A stretch of 64,000 nt of DNA from Uranotaenia lowii (GCF_029784155.1 NC_073693.1:160282887-160346886); one strand, 5' to 3'; numbered from the stretch's first letter, positions 43,959 to 56,462 are shown. The notes: generated from the sequence alone by a model not told the origin. Numbers and translations: made by a program.

Positions 43959-46900
43959 CTGGTTTTAAAAATATGTAACATGCCACATTCCCCTTTACAG
44001 AAAAAATAATCGAAAAATATTAAACAAAATGATAAATCTTACCCCGGATTATGGTAATAGAAAATTAGTTGTGTTATCTTTGTATTGAATTCCAGCTACA
44101 GCTCTCATTTGAAAGCGGTGGTCTTTTAATGATGTTATTATTTAATTTACTTTCAATAGTTGTAATTTAATCAACAAAACACAATTTTCTTTTAATTTTT
44201 AGAGAGTTTGATTTATTTTGGAAAGGGTAAGCTAGTATTTAATAAACCAATTTCGTTAAGTATTTATTTACAAAAAACATTTAAGCATAAATTGATAATT
44301 CTTTTGAAATTATAAAATCTATTAAACTTGATTTTTTTTCGTTTTGATAATAAGACAAAGGCATATTTTTGATAACATTTAGGTATAGTAAACAAATTCA
44401 AAATCGAGGGAGAAGACTCTTCAATAGTTTCAAGAGTTTCTTTCAATTTTGTTCAATTAAATTCATGCAATGTAGGTTTAACTATCTATTGATAAATGAT
44501 TGAAAGAGACACATTGTTCGATTGAAATAGTGAAATGTTGCCTTCATACATATCGCTTCTGGAATCGATCTGATCTTCGACAGATTCCAAACGCCCAAGA
44601 AAATCATCGAAACTACCCCTCGAAAGCCGGGACAAATTTATGAGCACGAATTTTTCAAACCATGAATCGTTGACTCAGAAATTTGTAACATTCATCTATC
44701 ATCCGTCACAGGCTCCCCGGCAGACAGGTACCAAGTGCCAAGTTATATGGACCCTCGACTTGACTCGATTCGCTTTGAAAAATGCCAACTCCAAAACGGG
44801 CCAATAATAATAAATCGGCAGCCGCGCCAAACCGAAAACTGATCGCAAAATCTGATAGACATGCCACACGTCTAGGGTTGGTATCCCCGCGCACTCTTTC
44901 GTTCAACCTTTTTTCGCGATAGATGGTTTAAAGAGTTAGGAGATTGGAGGACTTTCGTGGGGCGATGGTGGCGGGTGACTCAAACGGGTGACATGTGTAA
45001 AACAAGCGACGAACTCGTTGGCAGCCCAACAGAAAGACCCAATCGATAAAATAGCAAAAAACTGGCAGAAAAAATAACATATCACGACACAATCATTGAA
45101 ATGCTCGTTACCAATGCTTCTTGGTTTGATGGATACCAGCTGATGAGGGAGGGAAAAATCGGTGGAGAAAAAGGACAGAAAAGTGGGTGAGATTCCTGCT
45201 CCGCATCGCGCTTATGATTGTTTCTCATAAATTCTGCCAGCCTTCGGACCGAAATAATCATCTCGATACTGATGGGAGACCCTTACAGATGAAGAAGAGT
45301 GGAGGGAGTTGAAAAAGTGGCGCGAAAAAGTTGTCCCATTGAAGAGAAATGAAATGAAAAGTTAAGCGAAATCAACACTAGTTGCCTTCCAAGTTTTTAT
45401 TTCCAATCCATTTTCTGTCCTCCGAGAGGCCGATCGAGCTTGACGACGGGGGATTGATTTCTTCGGAAAATATCTTTTCACATACGGTATTCTAAATGAA
45501 AGTATTAATTAGCGATCTGATATACGAACCGTGCTCGTTAGGGAGAAAGAGCAGCACATTTTCAGATGAATTATTTTCAGTGTTATGGGAAAATCATGCA
45601 TATTTATGCTGGGCTCTGCCGGTTGATTACGCCACTCTGGTATGTTTTATATAGTGTATGGTTTGAGTTCAATTCAGTGAACCGTATTCTGTCCTAGTCT
45701 TGTTTGAGCTCTCGAACTGGTTGCCGTCAATCACCCCCGAATGGAACCCGCTAATGATGACAACTGGCTCTTGAAAAAGAGGGAGAATTTTAGTTGGGAA
45801 AGTTTCCAAAATATTCGTCTGGTGTTTATCGCACCAAGTTACAAGATTGAAGCTAAGTTTCTTGTTCAAGTATTTTTGAAGTCATTTGAAATAAAAAGGT
45901 TTAAAAACTTCTTCAGAATCATTAATTTACTATGCCGAACCTTTACTGAATTTGCATCCAGCTGCAGAACTCAAGTGGCATCATTCATTCATGCCAAGAG
46001 ACAATTTTCCACGGCTTCCATTTCCATAATGCTCAAAACAATTTAAATCAATGTAATGTTTTCCATAAATGCCTAAAACGTGAGCCCTCGGATCACCTCT
46101 CATGGGCGGGGGGGTTGAAGAATTGTCTGTGTCGTCATCCCAGTTTGCTTAAGCCGAACGTTTCGCACGTTGAAAACTGCCATGTGTTTTTCCTTCAGTC
46201 AGTTGCCTAAAGTCAACTCCAACTTACCAGACCGCTCGTTGGTGGTATTTTAAATGCCTTAAATCATCGCGACCTCCAAAGAATTTTACATTTCGTGAAA
46301 ATTGCTCATGAGGCATTGCATTTGGCAGAAAAACGCTTGGGCCCACGATTTGAGATGATGTGATCGTATGAATCAAATCTGGACGAAAGAAGTCGCGGTA
46401 GAACGCGAAAGAAAAACAGGCAGAAATAACTTGCCCTGACCTGAGCGATGACAGACGAGAATGCTCTTTGCTGTTTTGTCGCCGTTGGCTGACTGACTTA
46501 CTGGCTTGTTGGCTGCCTAGCTGTTGCTGCTAAATGGTTTCGACATATGGCGCTTGGCAACATTAGCTGATCATAATGTCAAGCGCGTCCAATTGTGGAA
46601 TGGCGAGAAAAATGAAGACGAAAAAAAAAACACATTTCACATTGCTGGAACTTGGCAAAACGCCAACAGCGACATGATAATATCTTGAATGGGTTCTTGA
46701 AATCCCAAATGTTCTTTGAAAAGGCTTTTAGGCTTTTCAACAGTCGAATGGAGGTGTCAACTAACAGGTTCCATCACGAGTATTTTGAAGGGCAACATTC
46801 AATAAATAGGTTTTGCTGAACTCTGTTGTTTTCACTGTAAAATTAAATATTTCTTGATTTAAGTCTAATTGAATGCAGGAAGAATGATATAGTATTTAAG

Positions 46901-47442
46901 TATAGGTATGTTTTGACACTTGAAATCGATGTTGACTTTCTTATGTTATTTGATTTAATTACACAGTAACTGAATTATAAAATTTATTACACACTATTTG
47001 ATTCCTTTTCGCTTGCAACCATAAATATGAGATCATGTTTTGTTGCTGGATATACTATATCTTCCTCTTTTCACTCTCATAATTTTCTCCGAGATAATTT
47101 GTATGGGTGCTCCTTTATCAACATTAGCGTTTAATTCACAATTATTTCATGATTATCAAACAGTTAAAACGGACAACTTCTTCTTTGGACTTGAAACCAT
47201 AATTCTCAATCACACAAAATATATAAAAAAAAAAACACGGGCGACTTCAAACTTTAAAACATTTTTGATTATTGCTACTAATTATGAACACTAGGGTGGC
47301 AGCTAAAATGGTTGCGTTGAATCTTGAAACAAACCATATACATTTTGAGATTGGCCCAAAAAACTAACCGCATTAAAATTTCAGCTCGATAAGATTCGAT
47401 TTAGGGGTGCCTATAAATGCTCAAAGTTTCGAATTTTAACCC
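43959..47442. other. No gene; unique islands
   Basis: 44520-45500 and 46080-46620 are more balanced in composition than the flanks, free of recognised repeats and without credible ORFs. They may be intronic or upstream regulatory DNA of the KLF gene. 46700-47280 is AT-rich, and 47283-47440 resembles the repeat at 28478-28640. Confidence 0.4.
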
Positions 47443-47446
47443 TCAA

Positions 47447-47652
47447 CACGTTCGTCGCCATGGGACACATATTCGTGTGACGGGTATATTTCCTGAGAGA
47501 CATCAAAAACGTGTGACGCTCTCTTACTCATGTTAACCGCCCAGTTTAGCGTTGAAAAGCTTGGATCTATCCTTCTTTTTTTTTTGTCGCTTCGAAAATT
47601 TCTTTGGGCCCAGCTAGTAAAACTATCAAAAATGAGCGTGGCGACGAACGTG
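47447..47652. mobile_element. TTAA-type MITE, copy 1
   Basis: 206 bp with ends CACGTTCGTCGCCA and TGGCGACGAACGTG, flanked by TCAA and TTGA, which look like mutated TTAA. It shares internal phrases (GTGACGGGT-TATTTCCTGAGAGA and GCTCTCTTACTCA) with copy 2. A CACGTTCG start with TTAA target suggests a piggyBac-like non-autonomous element. Confidence 0.75.
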
Positions 47653-47848
47653 TTGAAAATCACCAAATCAAAGAGAAAAATTGGAAAAATTTTAAAAACC
47701 AAAGTCTGGTGTTATTTTGAAATAAAAATTAGACAAAATTTCAATGACAATGAACAATGAATTAAAAATCGTTAAAATTGGTCAATATTTGTGGCCAGGG
47801 AAACCCATATAAACTCTCGGGTCATATTGACCCAAACAGCCAAATTAA

Positions 47849-48049
47849 CACGTTCGTCGCCGTGGTACCAATATTCGGGTGACGGGTGTATTTCCTGAGA
47901 GACCCCGTTGGATAAAAAATGTGTGATGCTCTCTTACTCAAATCAGCCGCTCAGTTTCGCCATGCGTTTGAAATATTGCACTCCTCTCTATTTATTTTCC
48001 CGCACCGAAAATTACGTCGGGCCCCAAAATGAGCGTAGCGACGAACGTG
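47849..48049. mobile_element. TTAA-type MITE, copy 2
   Basis: 201 bp, same orientation as copy 1 and about 200 bp downstream of it. Ends CACGTTCGTCGCC and GCGACGAACGTG are flanked by perfect TTAA (47845-47848, 48050-48053). No ORF. Confidence 0.8.
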
Positions 48050-48226
48050 TTAAGGATTTTTTTGAGGGAGCAACTATAGTGTGACCACAATCAATCAAGA
48101 ATCACGCAGTGATACGGCAATTCCTCCTGCTGCTGGATGTAGGTTTGGTGAGCGACAAGAAGAGAGCAGGATTTCGTTTTTCTCGCCGCTTCGTGAGAGG
48201 CGCGAGATTTGTACACCTACCCAGTA

Positions 48227-49140
48227 GGGGAGGAGCGGGCTATATGCGCCTATTAAGCAGAACACTGATTTAATCAAATATCACATCAAATATGTGTTCA
48301 AAAACTATATACACGTGTGCAGGCATCTGTTTTCTATACATTGGAGTAATTTTTATGTTAAAATTTTCTTCTGTTTCCAAGAAAATGATTTTACTAAAAG
48401 TGTTGTCTAAAATGCCGAACCTCAAACCGTGCGGGCTAAATGCGCCTATTTATGTTTTGAACAAAATTTCTGTTTTTTGAGCATATTTCCGTATAATTTC
48501 ATTGAAACTGCTAGAAAGTAATAATTTCCGTACGATAAAGCTAAATTTTCATAAAAATCTATGTATATTGTAATTTTATGGAATAAAACAAAAGTTGGGG
48601 TTTCCATACTATGGAGGCAGTTCATCCATGAGAAAAACTTCATCAAATCTGTTTTTAGATCGTCAATTCTCTCTTAAGACGTTATTTAGAGCTAAGATTT
48701 GAAGTTTCAATGATAAAAATCATTTATTTATTCTGTTTAACCCGTTATTTTAGGATGGAGGCATTTTACAAACATGATGGGGGCATACAAAAACACTCTA
48801 TTATTCCACTAAATAATCATTATTAAACCTCCACAAAAGCTGAAATATGTTTAATTTCTTAAGTTCATTTGAGTAAGAAACAAAAACCATCCTAGTTTTT
48901 GTTTTAAGCTTCTTTACGTATAATTTTTAAAAGTCGAAATATTACATCAAAATGTTTCAAAACCTTGTACGATTTTTTAATTTTTTTTGAGTTTGTAAAT
49001 TCATAAAATTATTTCTTGCCTTATGTTCTAAGCGTATCACCCTCGAAATGCATTGGTCAGATAAGCTGTCCAGTCAGCCATTTCATCAAACAGCCGTAGG
49101 GTCATTTATCCCGATAGGCCCATTTAGGAAACCTTTCCCC
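48227..49140. mobile_element. 0.9 kb TIR element, GGGGA ends, TA flanks
   Basis: Left end GGGGAGGAGCGGGCTATATG and right end (reverse complement) GGGGAAAGGTTTCCTAAATG match imperfectly, both followed by GCCTAT, with TA outside on both sides (48225-48226, 49141-49142). GCGGGCTAAATGCGCCTATT recurs at about 48431-48450. The interior is AT-rich and non-coding. The family is not identified. Confidence 0.6.
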
Positions 49141-49390
49141 TAAACATGAATCGGCAGAGTGATAACTCAAATCGACAGAGTTATCATATCGATCTCTCTA
49201 ACGATTTTGCATCATCTAATCGGCAGAGAGGAACACACCATACGCGTGCCTTGGGTGAGTGCCACGAAATAATCTGAGACACGCCCTCCAGAGAAACACA
49301 CGAACACAATCCGAATCGTATGTTTCCCTTCAAGACGCGTGTTTGCCTGCCTGTGAAGTCGACTGCTACGATTGAAAGAACGCATATAAA

Positions 49391-49426
49391 GCGGGCCACA
49401 GACTACACAACATGAAATTCGATGAA
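49391..49426. repeat. Left arm of a small palindrome around a LINE
   Basis: GCGGGCCACAGACTACACAA at 49391-49410 is the reverse complement of 50774-50793 with one mismatch, and AAATTCGATGA just inside it mirrors TCATCGAATTT at about 50755-50765. The LINE fragment lies exactly between the arms. Confidence 0.7.
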
Positions 49427-50752
49427 TTTTTTTTTTTTTTTTTTTAACAATTTCTTTATTTGAAACGGCTCATACCTTTAGGTTTTAAGGAGCCAAAATC
49501 GATTTTGTTTGTTTACAATTGTTTGCTTAGCTTAACACTTTGTGAGAGAAGAAAGGAAGATAGAAAGGGAAATATGAAAATAAAAAAGAATTATAGACGA
49601 AGATCGATAGCTTTTAGAAAAAGGTAGATTTCGAACATGTAGTCCAAGTCTAGCACAGCTAGTACATCTCTCACTGGAACATTGGGTGGTTTTCCTCGGG
49701 CCCGAAGGGAGTCTATTAAATTCGTTCTGGCGACAAGATGGACCTCACACGACCAAACAATATGCTCGATGTCATGGTAACCTTGGCCGCAACCACACAA
49801 ATTGCTGCCAGCAATGTCAAAACGATAGAGTACCGCGTCTAAGGAACAATGATTGGACATGAGACGGGAAAATATACGAATAAAATCCCGACTCAGGTCC
49901 AATCTATTAAACCAGGGTTTAAGGCTTACCTTTGGGATAATCGAGTGGAACCACCGACCCTTGTCATCCTCGTCCCATTTGCGCTGCCAGTTAACAAGAG
50001 AGTTTCTTCGAACCAGATAGTAAAATTCGTTGAAGACGATTTCACGTTGATACGTGTCGCCTTCCATCGCTCCCACCTTTGCCAGAGAGTCTGCCTTCTC
50101 ATTGCCTACTATCGAGCAATGAGAGGGAACCCAAACAAAGGTGATGGTAAAGCGACGTTTTGATAAAGCACTCAAATTATTCCGTATCTTCTCGAGGAAG
50201 TACGGCGAGTGCTTTCCCGGTCGTATTGAGCGCATTGCTTCAACAGAGCTTAGACTATCCGTTGCAATATAGTAGTGCCCAACTGGCCGTGAGGCGATGC
50301 TGTCCAAGGCCCAGTGAATAGCAGCTAACTCTGCTATATATACAGAGCATGGTGACTCGAGGCTGTAAGAGGCGCTAGATATTTCGTTGAACACTCCAAA
50401 TCCTGTTGATTCCTCTATAAGTGATCCATCAGTAAAGTACATTTTATCAGCATCGACGTGTCTATATTTAGCTTCGAAAATTCTTGGAATCAGAAGTGGG
50501 CGATGCGGATCGATGAAATTTTGTCGCTGTAAACACGATTTGCATAGTGTATGGCATTGCTTGAATGAGCGCCAAAACGGTTGGAGTAAAATCGGTCGGG
50601 ATCGAAATATTTTGTACAAACCATCCTCCCAGCCGGGGTGGAGATGATTTTTTTTGTTGCTGTTGCTGTTTTCGCCAGCTATCGTTTGTGTTCGCGTGAA
50701 AAATGTTTGTATAGTGTGTGGGCGAGCATAGATCAAACAATCGTCGTGGAAT
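49427..50752 (-). mobile_element. 5'-truncated LINE with poly(A) tail
   Basis: A 3' end of a non-LTR retrotransposon on the minus strand, about 1.3 kb: RNase H-bearing ORF2 terminus, 3' UTR of about 145 bp and a 19-nt poly(A) (plus-strand T run 49427-49445). No direct TSD was found. The copy sits in the middle of a small palindrome. The clade is one of those with RNase H (I, LOA, R1 or Outcast type). Confidence 0.8.
49591..50736 (-). pseudogene. LINE ORF2 C-terminal part: RNase H and CCHC
   Basis: 381 codons open to the stop, but lacking the endonuclease and RT, so not functional alone. RNase H spans about residues 98-220 with D103 (FTDGS), E136 (IAELAAI), D160 (ATDSLSS), H206 and D216 (GNEKAD). 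A terminal knuckle is visible at LCGCGQGYHDIEHIVWSC. The first ~70 residues contain a Ser/Asn repeat and may be read in a different frame in the parent element. The Met at 50736 is just the first in the open frame. The domain itself is unbroken, suggesting a fairly young copy. Confidence 0.8.
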
Positions 50753-50793
50753 CATCGAATTTGTACAGGCCATTTGTGTAGTCTATGGCCCGC
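50753..50793. repeat. Right arm of the small palindrome
   Basis: TTGTGTAGTCTATGGCCCGC at 50774-50793 pairs with 49391-49410 (19 of 20). About 10 bp inside the arm have no partner. Confidence 0.7.
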
Positions 50794-51968
50794 TTAAAAA
50801 AGACGGGGATAAAGTGCGAGCACATCGTACGAGTGTACGATTTAAACTGATTTCGCATGTACGAATTCGTATTCGTTGCCTCTAGGTATCTCAGCAGGAC
50901 AAACCAAATGAGAATATTTGCGTTCTCGGCGTGTCGCCGGAATTAACCGTTTTATTCTAAGTCCGGTGACTCAACTCTCAAATTTTTGCATGCCCTGTCG
51001 ATTTCTGAGAGGACGTGCTTACTGGGTACTTGCTGAAAATGTGGGCCAAACTGGTTGACTTTTTTCCAGGAATTTAACAGCAAGCTGTCATTCATCCCTA
51101 AAACTGGTTGACATCTGACAGCTTGCAAAGAATTCTCAAACCGTTATTGCAAAAAAATTACGAAAGACTACACCAAACATAAATCAGCCAATGAATCCAA
51201 AGATATATTAAAAAGTGCCCAATTTGAGTAGAAATTTAAGAGAAATCGCGATGACAAAATCCCTTGAACCCATTAACACAAGAGAGAATTTGAAAAATGA
51301 TAAACAAGGTGTGAGTTTCTTTATAATCCATTGAAGAACTGAGATTTTTGAGATACCAAATATGTCCTATGAAAATAATAATCAAATTAATAAACAAATT
51401 AACAAACTAAAATTTGAATAAATGAAGTTGGTTCAAAATTGGATGTCTTTTTTTTAAATTGGAATTTTTCTACCGGAAGTTCCGAAATAGCATCCAAAAA
51501 TTCCTTTGCACCCTTAAATATTTACTCATACATGGATAGATTTTTTCTTGACAATTTTTATAAGCGTTTTAAAAGGAGTTGTAAGCAGTTGAAAAAGAGT
51601 TCTTTTTCGGAACATTTTTCATTCGGAATCAGCTTCTGTTATTTGGTAGAACATTTTGACCTAATTTTTAATATTGTGGAACTAAAATAAATTATCTATA
51701 CAATGAATCACCAATATCCGATAATATTCGCGGCCAGGGAAACGCAAACTACAGGTCAAATATCTCTGAAATATGTAAATTTGAACGGACATGATGCGAA
51801 CAGCTTTGGAAGGTCGAATTGAAAACCAAATCATCCAAACTGTTAAGTCACAATGACTCAAATGACAAAAATAACAAAAATGACAGAAATTTGATAAACA
51901 TAAAACGATTGAAAGGTCTAAAATAACAATAATTGATTACAAATAGGATAAAATTAAAAGTAATGAAA
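50794..51968. other. No gene; AT-rich DNA
   Basis: No credible ORF. GCGGCCAGGGAAACGCAAA near 51731 resembles GTGGCCAGGGAAACCCATA near 47791, so both are pieces of one interspersed repeat. Confidence 0.35.
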
Positions 51969-51970
51969 TA

Positions 51971-54063
51971 CAGTGAATCCCCTATTTTGTCACCCCCATC
52001 ATGCATTTTAGGGTGACAAATTGGGGACAGTGAAAAAATCGGGATATTTAAAAAAATCACTTTTTTAAAATGATTCTGTTCCAATTAATCAGAAACATCT
52101 CTACTGCGTCATTTAAAACAGTGTAGGTTTTTTGCTGAGTGTGCTATTAGTTGATAATTAATGCGTTAAGTCTCTTTTTAATCGAAATATCATAAAATTT
52201 TGTTAGTATGTATCTTAAAACACTCTGTTTGGACCGGTATTATCAAGAAGAACAAGTGATCCCCAGTGATTAGAATTCCAATAATTCTAAACAATGTATT
52301 GCTCTAAACAATTTCCAATAAAAAATCAAAACTGACAACTGGGGAAGCATTCCTTCTGCTTCGAATGAAGCTGTACGGATATTAGACAACATAGTTGATT
52401 GGACAGATGCTTTAGATTTTGTTTCCTTTATTCTTCAAAAATCAAATATCCTTTAGATAACTTTGTACAGTCAAAATGTAGGCCTCCGACCATAAATAAT
52501 TTTTCACGCAGCTGTTATCTCAGCTTACATTTGGCGCATTCGCCCTATTTGAAATTTGCTACCGATTTGTATAAAATCGGGCATCTTTTTTTATGTCATT
52601 CATAAGTCGGTATCGATGTTTTCACGTTGCATAACAGTGTTGTCAATTGACGCGATATCAATTAATAATTAATCATTCCAAAAGGAGAAGGTTTGAATCT
52701 GTGAATTTTTACATTTATTTATTTATTTACGTCTTTGGTTGAGTAACCGTACAGACTAGTTGCTTAATCCTAAGAAACTCTGCTTAAAACTAATTTAAAC
52801 CTACGTTTACACATATTAAAATCAAACAAATGACTCACTGAGTTAAAACCTTCACAACATTTATCAATTGGATGGTTCCGGCCATATGCAGTACGGTGAT
52901 AGGGTATCCATAGGAACTGACGTCGCCGAAGTGTCCTCGTGGAAACGTAAATATTGACACGTTGCAGTATGTATGCGGAGTCAATACGGTGGGTTAAGCT
53001 ATCAAAAATGAAGGCTTGCTGCAGTTCAATACGACGCTTTTCTAGTGTAGTTAGGCCTATCAGAGCACACCTTTGCTCATAAGGCGGGAGTCGGAGCGGG
53101 TCATTCCAGGGAAGACGCCGGAGAGCGTATCTTATCCTCGAACTCGTTCGAGGCGGAAGCATTGAGTGCTCTGAGAGGGAGCCCACACCTGGACAGCATA
53201 CTCCATGATACTACGAACGGCCGAGCAGTAGATGGCTTTCAGTGCATAAATATCGTCAAAATCCCTTGTGTTTCGGCGAAGAAACTCAAGTGCTGCAAAT
53301 CCCTTTGCCACGGTTAGCACGATGTGCTCAGCGAAAGTGAGCCTGTTGTCGATTTTAACCCCTAGATCGAGAATAGATTTTGTATTTTCCAAACAGAGGC
53401 CGGATAGCTGGTAGTCAAAATTTATAACATTTCTTGATCGGGTAAAATTAATGATCTTGCACTTTTTCGCATTTGCTTGCATTCCGTTCATCTGACACCA
53501 GCTCTCTAATGTAGCGATGTCCGCTTGCAGGGCGAGACAGTCTACAGTGCTGTGAATCTTTCTAAAAATCTTCAGATCGTCGGCATACAATAGAGTGTCG
53601 GATTGAAGAGTTGCGCACAGGTCGCTACAAAGATTATGAAGAGAAGCGGTCCAAGGTGACTCCCCTGAGGAACTCCAGATGGGATGGCAAACGTTTCCGG
53701 GCGCGAGTTTTTAATTTTCGTAAAGGCACGCCGGTCCGTGAGATATGACTCAATCCATTCAAGCGCCCATTCAGGAAAACCTAGCTGATCCAGCTTAGCT
53801 ACATTTTTGTTGTGCGGGACATTGTCAAACGCTTTTGCGAAGTCTATATAAACAGAGTCCACTTGAAAACCTTTCTCCATGCTGTTACTCAAAGAGCTTA
53901 CATAGCACATCAGATTGGTTACGGTTGATCTTCGCTTCATAAAACCATGTTGAGCCTCAGATATAAAAGGTTTTGCAGCGGCATATATTCGTTCATGCAT
54001 TAGGATTAATAAAAAATAGTGACAAAATCGGGTAAAAAAGGTGACAAAATCGGGGATTCACTG
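51971..54063. mobile_element. TA-flanked TIR element carrying a LINE
   Basis: Ends CAGTGAATCCCC and GGGGATTCACTG are inverted and extend to TGTCACC / GGTGACA, flanked by TA (51969-51970, 54064-54065). The left unit (51971 to about 52698) has no transposase. A LINE fragment fills about 52699-54003 and leaves only 60 bp on the right. CAGTG start and TA target fit a Tc1/mariner/pogo-type non-autonomous element. Confidence 0.8.
52699..54003 (-). pseudogene. CR1/Jockey-group LINE RT, two frameshifts
   Basis: 5'-truncated non-LTR retrotransposon on the minus strand with RT and thumb but no endonuclease. Segment 1 (54000-53572) has HGFMKRRSTVTNL, VYIDFAKAFDNVPH and SGVPQGSHLGPLLF. One base is missing in the Asn-Asp region, and the frame resumes as YADDLKIF, LESWCQMNGM and LDLGVKIDNRLTFAEH (53590-53132). 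A second shift near 53150 leads to RYALRRLPWNDPLRLPPYEQRCAL and the C terminus, with the stop at about 52770. The 3' UTR is short and ends in an AAAT-repeat tail (plus-strand TTTATTTATTTATTTA at about 52711-52726). VPQGSHLGP with YADD fits CR1/T1 or a Jockey relative. No TSD was found. Confidence 0.85.
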
Positions 54064-54109
54064 TAATGCCAAAAAATATTAAATATTGAGGAAGTTTTTA
54101 TCATCTTGG

Positions 54110-55085
54110 TAATTTTGATTGTTTTTTAAACTACCGATATTGACGTTACTTTTCGTCGGATTTTGTTCAAAATTTGCTCATGAGTGTTTTGAAAGACGAC
54201 CAATCGATTTCAGGTGTAAAATTTTGTGTAAGGGGTCAGCCAAAGGGGTCGTCCATAATAACTGTTCGCTGTTTATGCAATATTGACGTTATTATATATT
54301 GTATTCAGATGAAAATTGGTACACGGTAGTTTTGAGTGACGTATAATCGATTAGAGGTATTAAATTCAGTGTAAGGGGACGGCAAAAGGGGTCGTCCATA
54401 TTAAATTTTCAATATCTTAGTGATATAGACGTTTTTACACATCGGATTGGGTTGGAAATTTGCACATAGGAGTTATTAAGGAAAAACAATTGATTTCACT
54501 TATCCAAATTTAAGTCAGGGGTCAGCCAAAGGGGTCGTTCATATTAACTATTCACTGTTAATGCGATATTGTCGTTATTATACATCGGATTCAGATGTAA
54601 ATTGGTACACGAAAGTTTTAAGTAACGAGCAATCGATTTCAGGCATTAGATTAGGGGCCAGCAAAGGGGGTCTTCCATATTAACCTTTCAATATTTTTGC
54701 AATATCTTCGTTGTCATACATCGGATTGGGATGATAATTTGCCCACGGTATTTTTCAGGGACGGGCAATCGATTTCAGATGTCAAATGTTTTGCCAGGGA
54801 TCGAAGAAAAGGATCGTTCATATTATTTAATTTTTCACTGTTTTAAGCAATATTGACGTTATCATGCAGCGGATTGCTTTGAAAATTTGTTTACGGGAGT
54901 TTTGAAGGAAGGACAGTCGATTTCGAATATCATTTATTGGCAATAATTGCGTTGTAATGCAACGATCGAGTCGAATTCATACACGGGAGTTTTTTGGCAA
55001 GGTCAATTGATTCCTGATTTCAAATTTAGTAGCAGACGACTGAAAAAGTGATCGTCCAATATTTTTGCAATTTTTACTTATCAAT
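54110..55085. repeat. Tandem array, ~143-bp unit
   Basis: About six to seven degenerate copies of a ~143-bp unit. Marker phrase GGGGTCAGCCAAAGGGGTCG starts at 54232, 54375, 54518, 54654 and about 54796, with a decayed copy near 55032. Each unit also has ATATTGACGTTAT, ACATCGGATT, a TACACGG-GTTTT segment and CAATCGATTTCAG. Divergence grows toward the right. No ORF. Confidence 0.85.
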
Positions 55086-55661
55086 GAATTCAGAAGTGCA
55101 TCTGGAAAATGCTTGGCAATTGGCAACTATCATACAAACTGTTCATGCACAGCAGTAGCAGATAAACAGATTACAAGCTAAGTAATACTTTAAAGCTGCA
55201 ACACTTGAATGTTTTTTGTAAAGAAATCATTTAGGCCACACATAAAACGTGACTAATAGATCGCATAATAGGTTTGTAAGCATATTTATGTTTTATTAAT
55301 TTAAGTTTAAACCTGTAAATTTAGTCAAAACACATTCAGAAGCGCTTGGTGTTATTTGAACTTCATAACGTTGAAAGTGAATGCGGAATGTGTTACATTT
55401 TATTTACAAATAATGTAATTCAAAGGTGATTGCATCTGCCAAACATTACTTTGGCTGTTTTCATTCAATTTTTATGTGTTATTCATTAATTGAAGTTTTT
55501 TAAAGGAATAACAATCCCAAAAAATTTGAATGCTTAATATCTGAGGAAAATTGAAAGTGTTAGGACACTTTGTACTCCTGTGTACGGACTATTTTTTACT
55601 CGATGTAGTATATTCCACATATCTCATTTATCTATTATAGTATATGTACGAGTAGTGGTAA
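55086..55661. other. No gene; AT-rich DNA
   Basis: Unassigned sequence between the tandem array and the next MITE. No credible ORF or repeat was seen. Confidence 0.35.
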
Positions 55662-56321
55662 CCCGATCAGGAGGGAAAAACAAAATTATATCAAAATGAG
55701 ATATTTTGATACTAATTTTGTTCTATCTAAATGAGTTATAATTCAGTACTCGTAGGATGTTAAAATATCTCAAATTATATCAAAAAATCTATACGATCAT
55801 AGCTAAATTATATCAGTTTTTGATATGCTCCTATCAAGATTATATCTCGTTCAGATAGCATAGTTTGATATTGGACAGAACAAATTATATCAACATTATA
55901 ACTTATCAAGATATGAGTGCTTCGAGAAAATTTTCTAGTGAAAGGTCAATAAACCACATTATTTGATAAAACCATGCCCCATTTTTGGTTTCCCAAAAAT
56001 TTGACTCAATTTTATGAATCTATTGGGCGAAACTCGTTAATGTATGGTTTGAGCCGTTGACTTCGATGTCCGTGTTTCAGAAAAAGTTGTTCGTATATCA
56101 AAGTAAGATATAATCATTGTATTTTAGGACAATCCGAAAAAAATCTTGATCATTGAATATGAGCTCAACCCCATTCAAGTTTGTCAATCAGAATAAGATA
56201 TAATTCAGATTGGAGAAACTTGAAATCGAAAATTTGGAGTACTTAATTATAACTGAATCAGATGTAAATATCTTGGTGAGATACGTTTGAGTTATTATTT
56301 TGATATGCTCTCCTGATCGGG
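55662..56321. mobile_element. 0.66 kb MITE, CCCGATCAGGAG ends
   Basis: Inverted ends CCCGATCAGGAG and CTCCTGATCGGG. The interior repeats TTATATCA / TGATATAA words about ten times on both strands. TSD unclear (AA on both sides at best). No ORF. Confidence 0.7.
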
Positions 56322-56462
56322 AATACTGTGGTTTATCGATTCTTACATAAATAATAACATAAATTACATACATAAATTAAAATTTTGGCATGAATTTTAC
56401 GAAAATGTGAATTTAGCGAAACTGTAAAATATTAATTTCAATGGTCTGAAATGATTAATGAT

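Noticed and set aside
45741..46046. 101-codon plus-strand ORF
   Set aside because: No recognisable domain and no supporting signals. Possible, but not supported.
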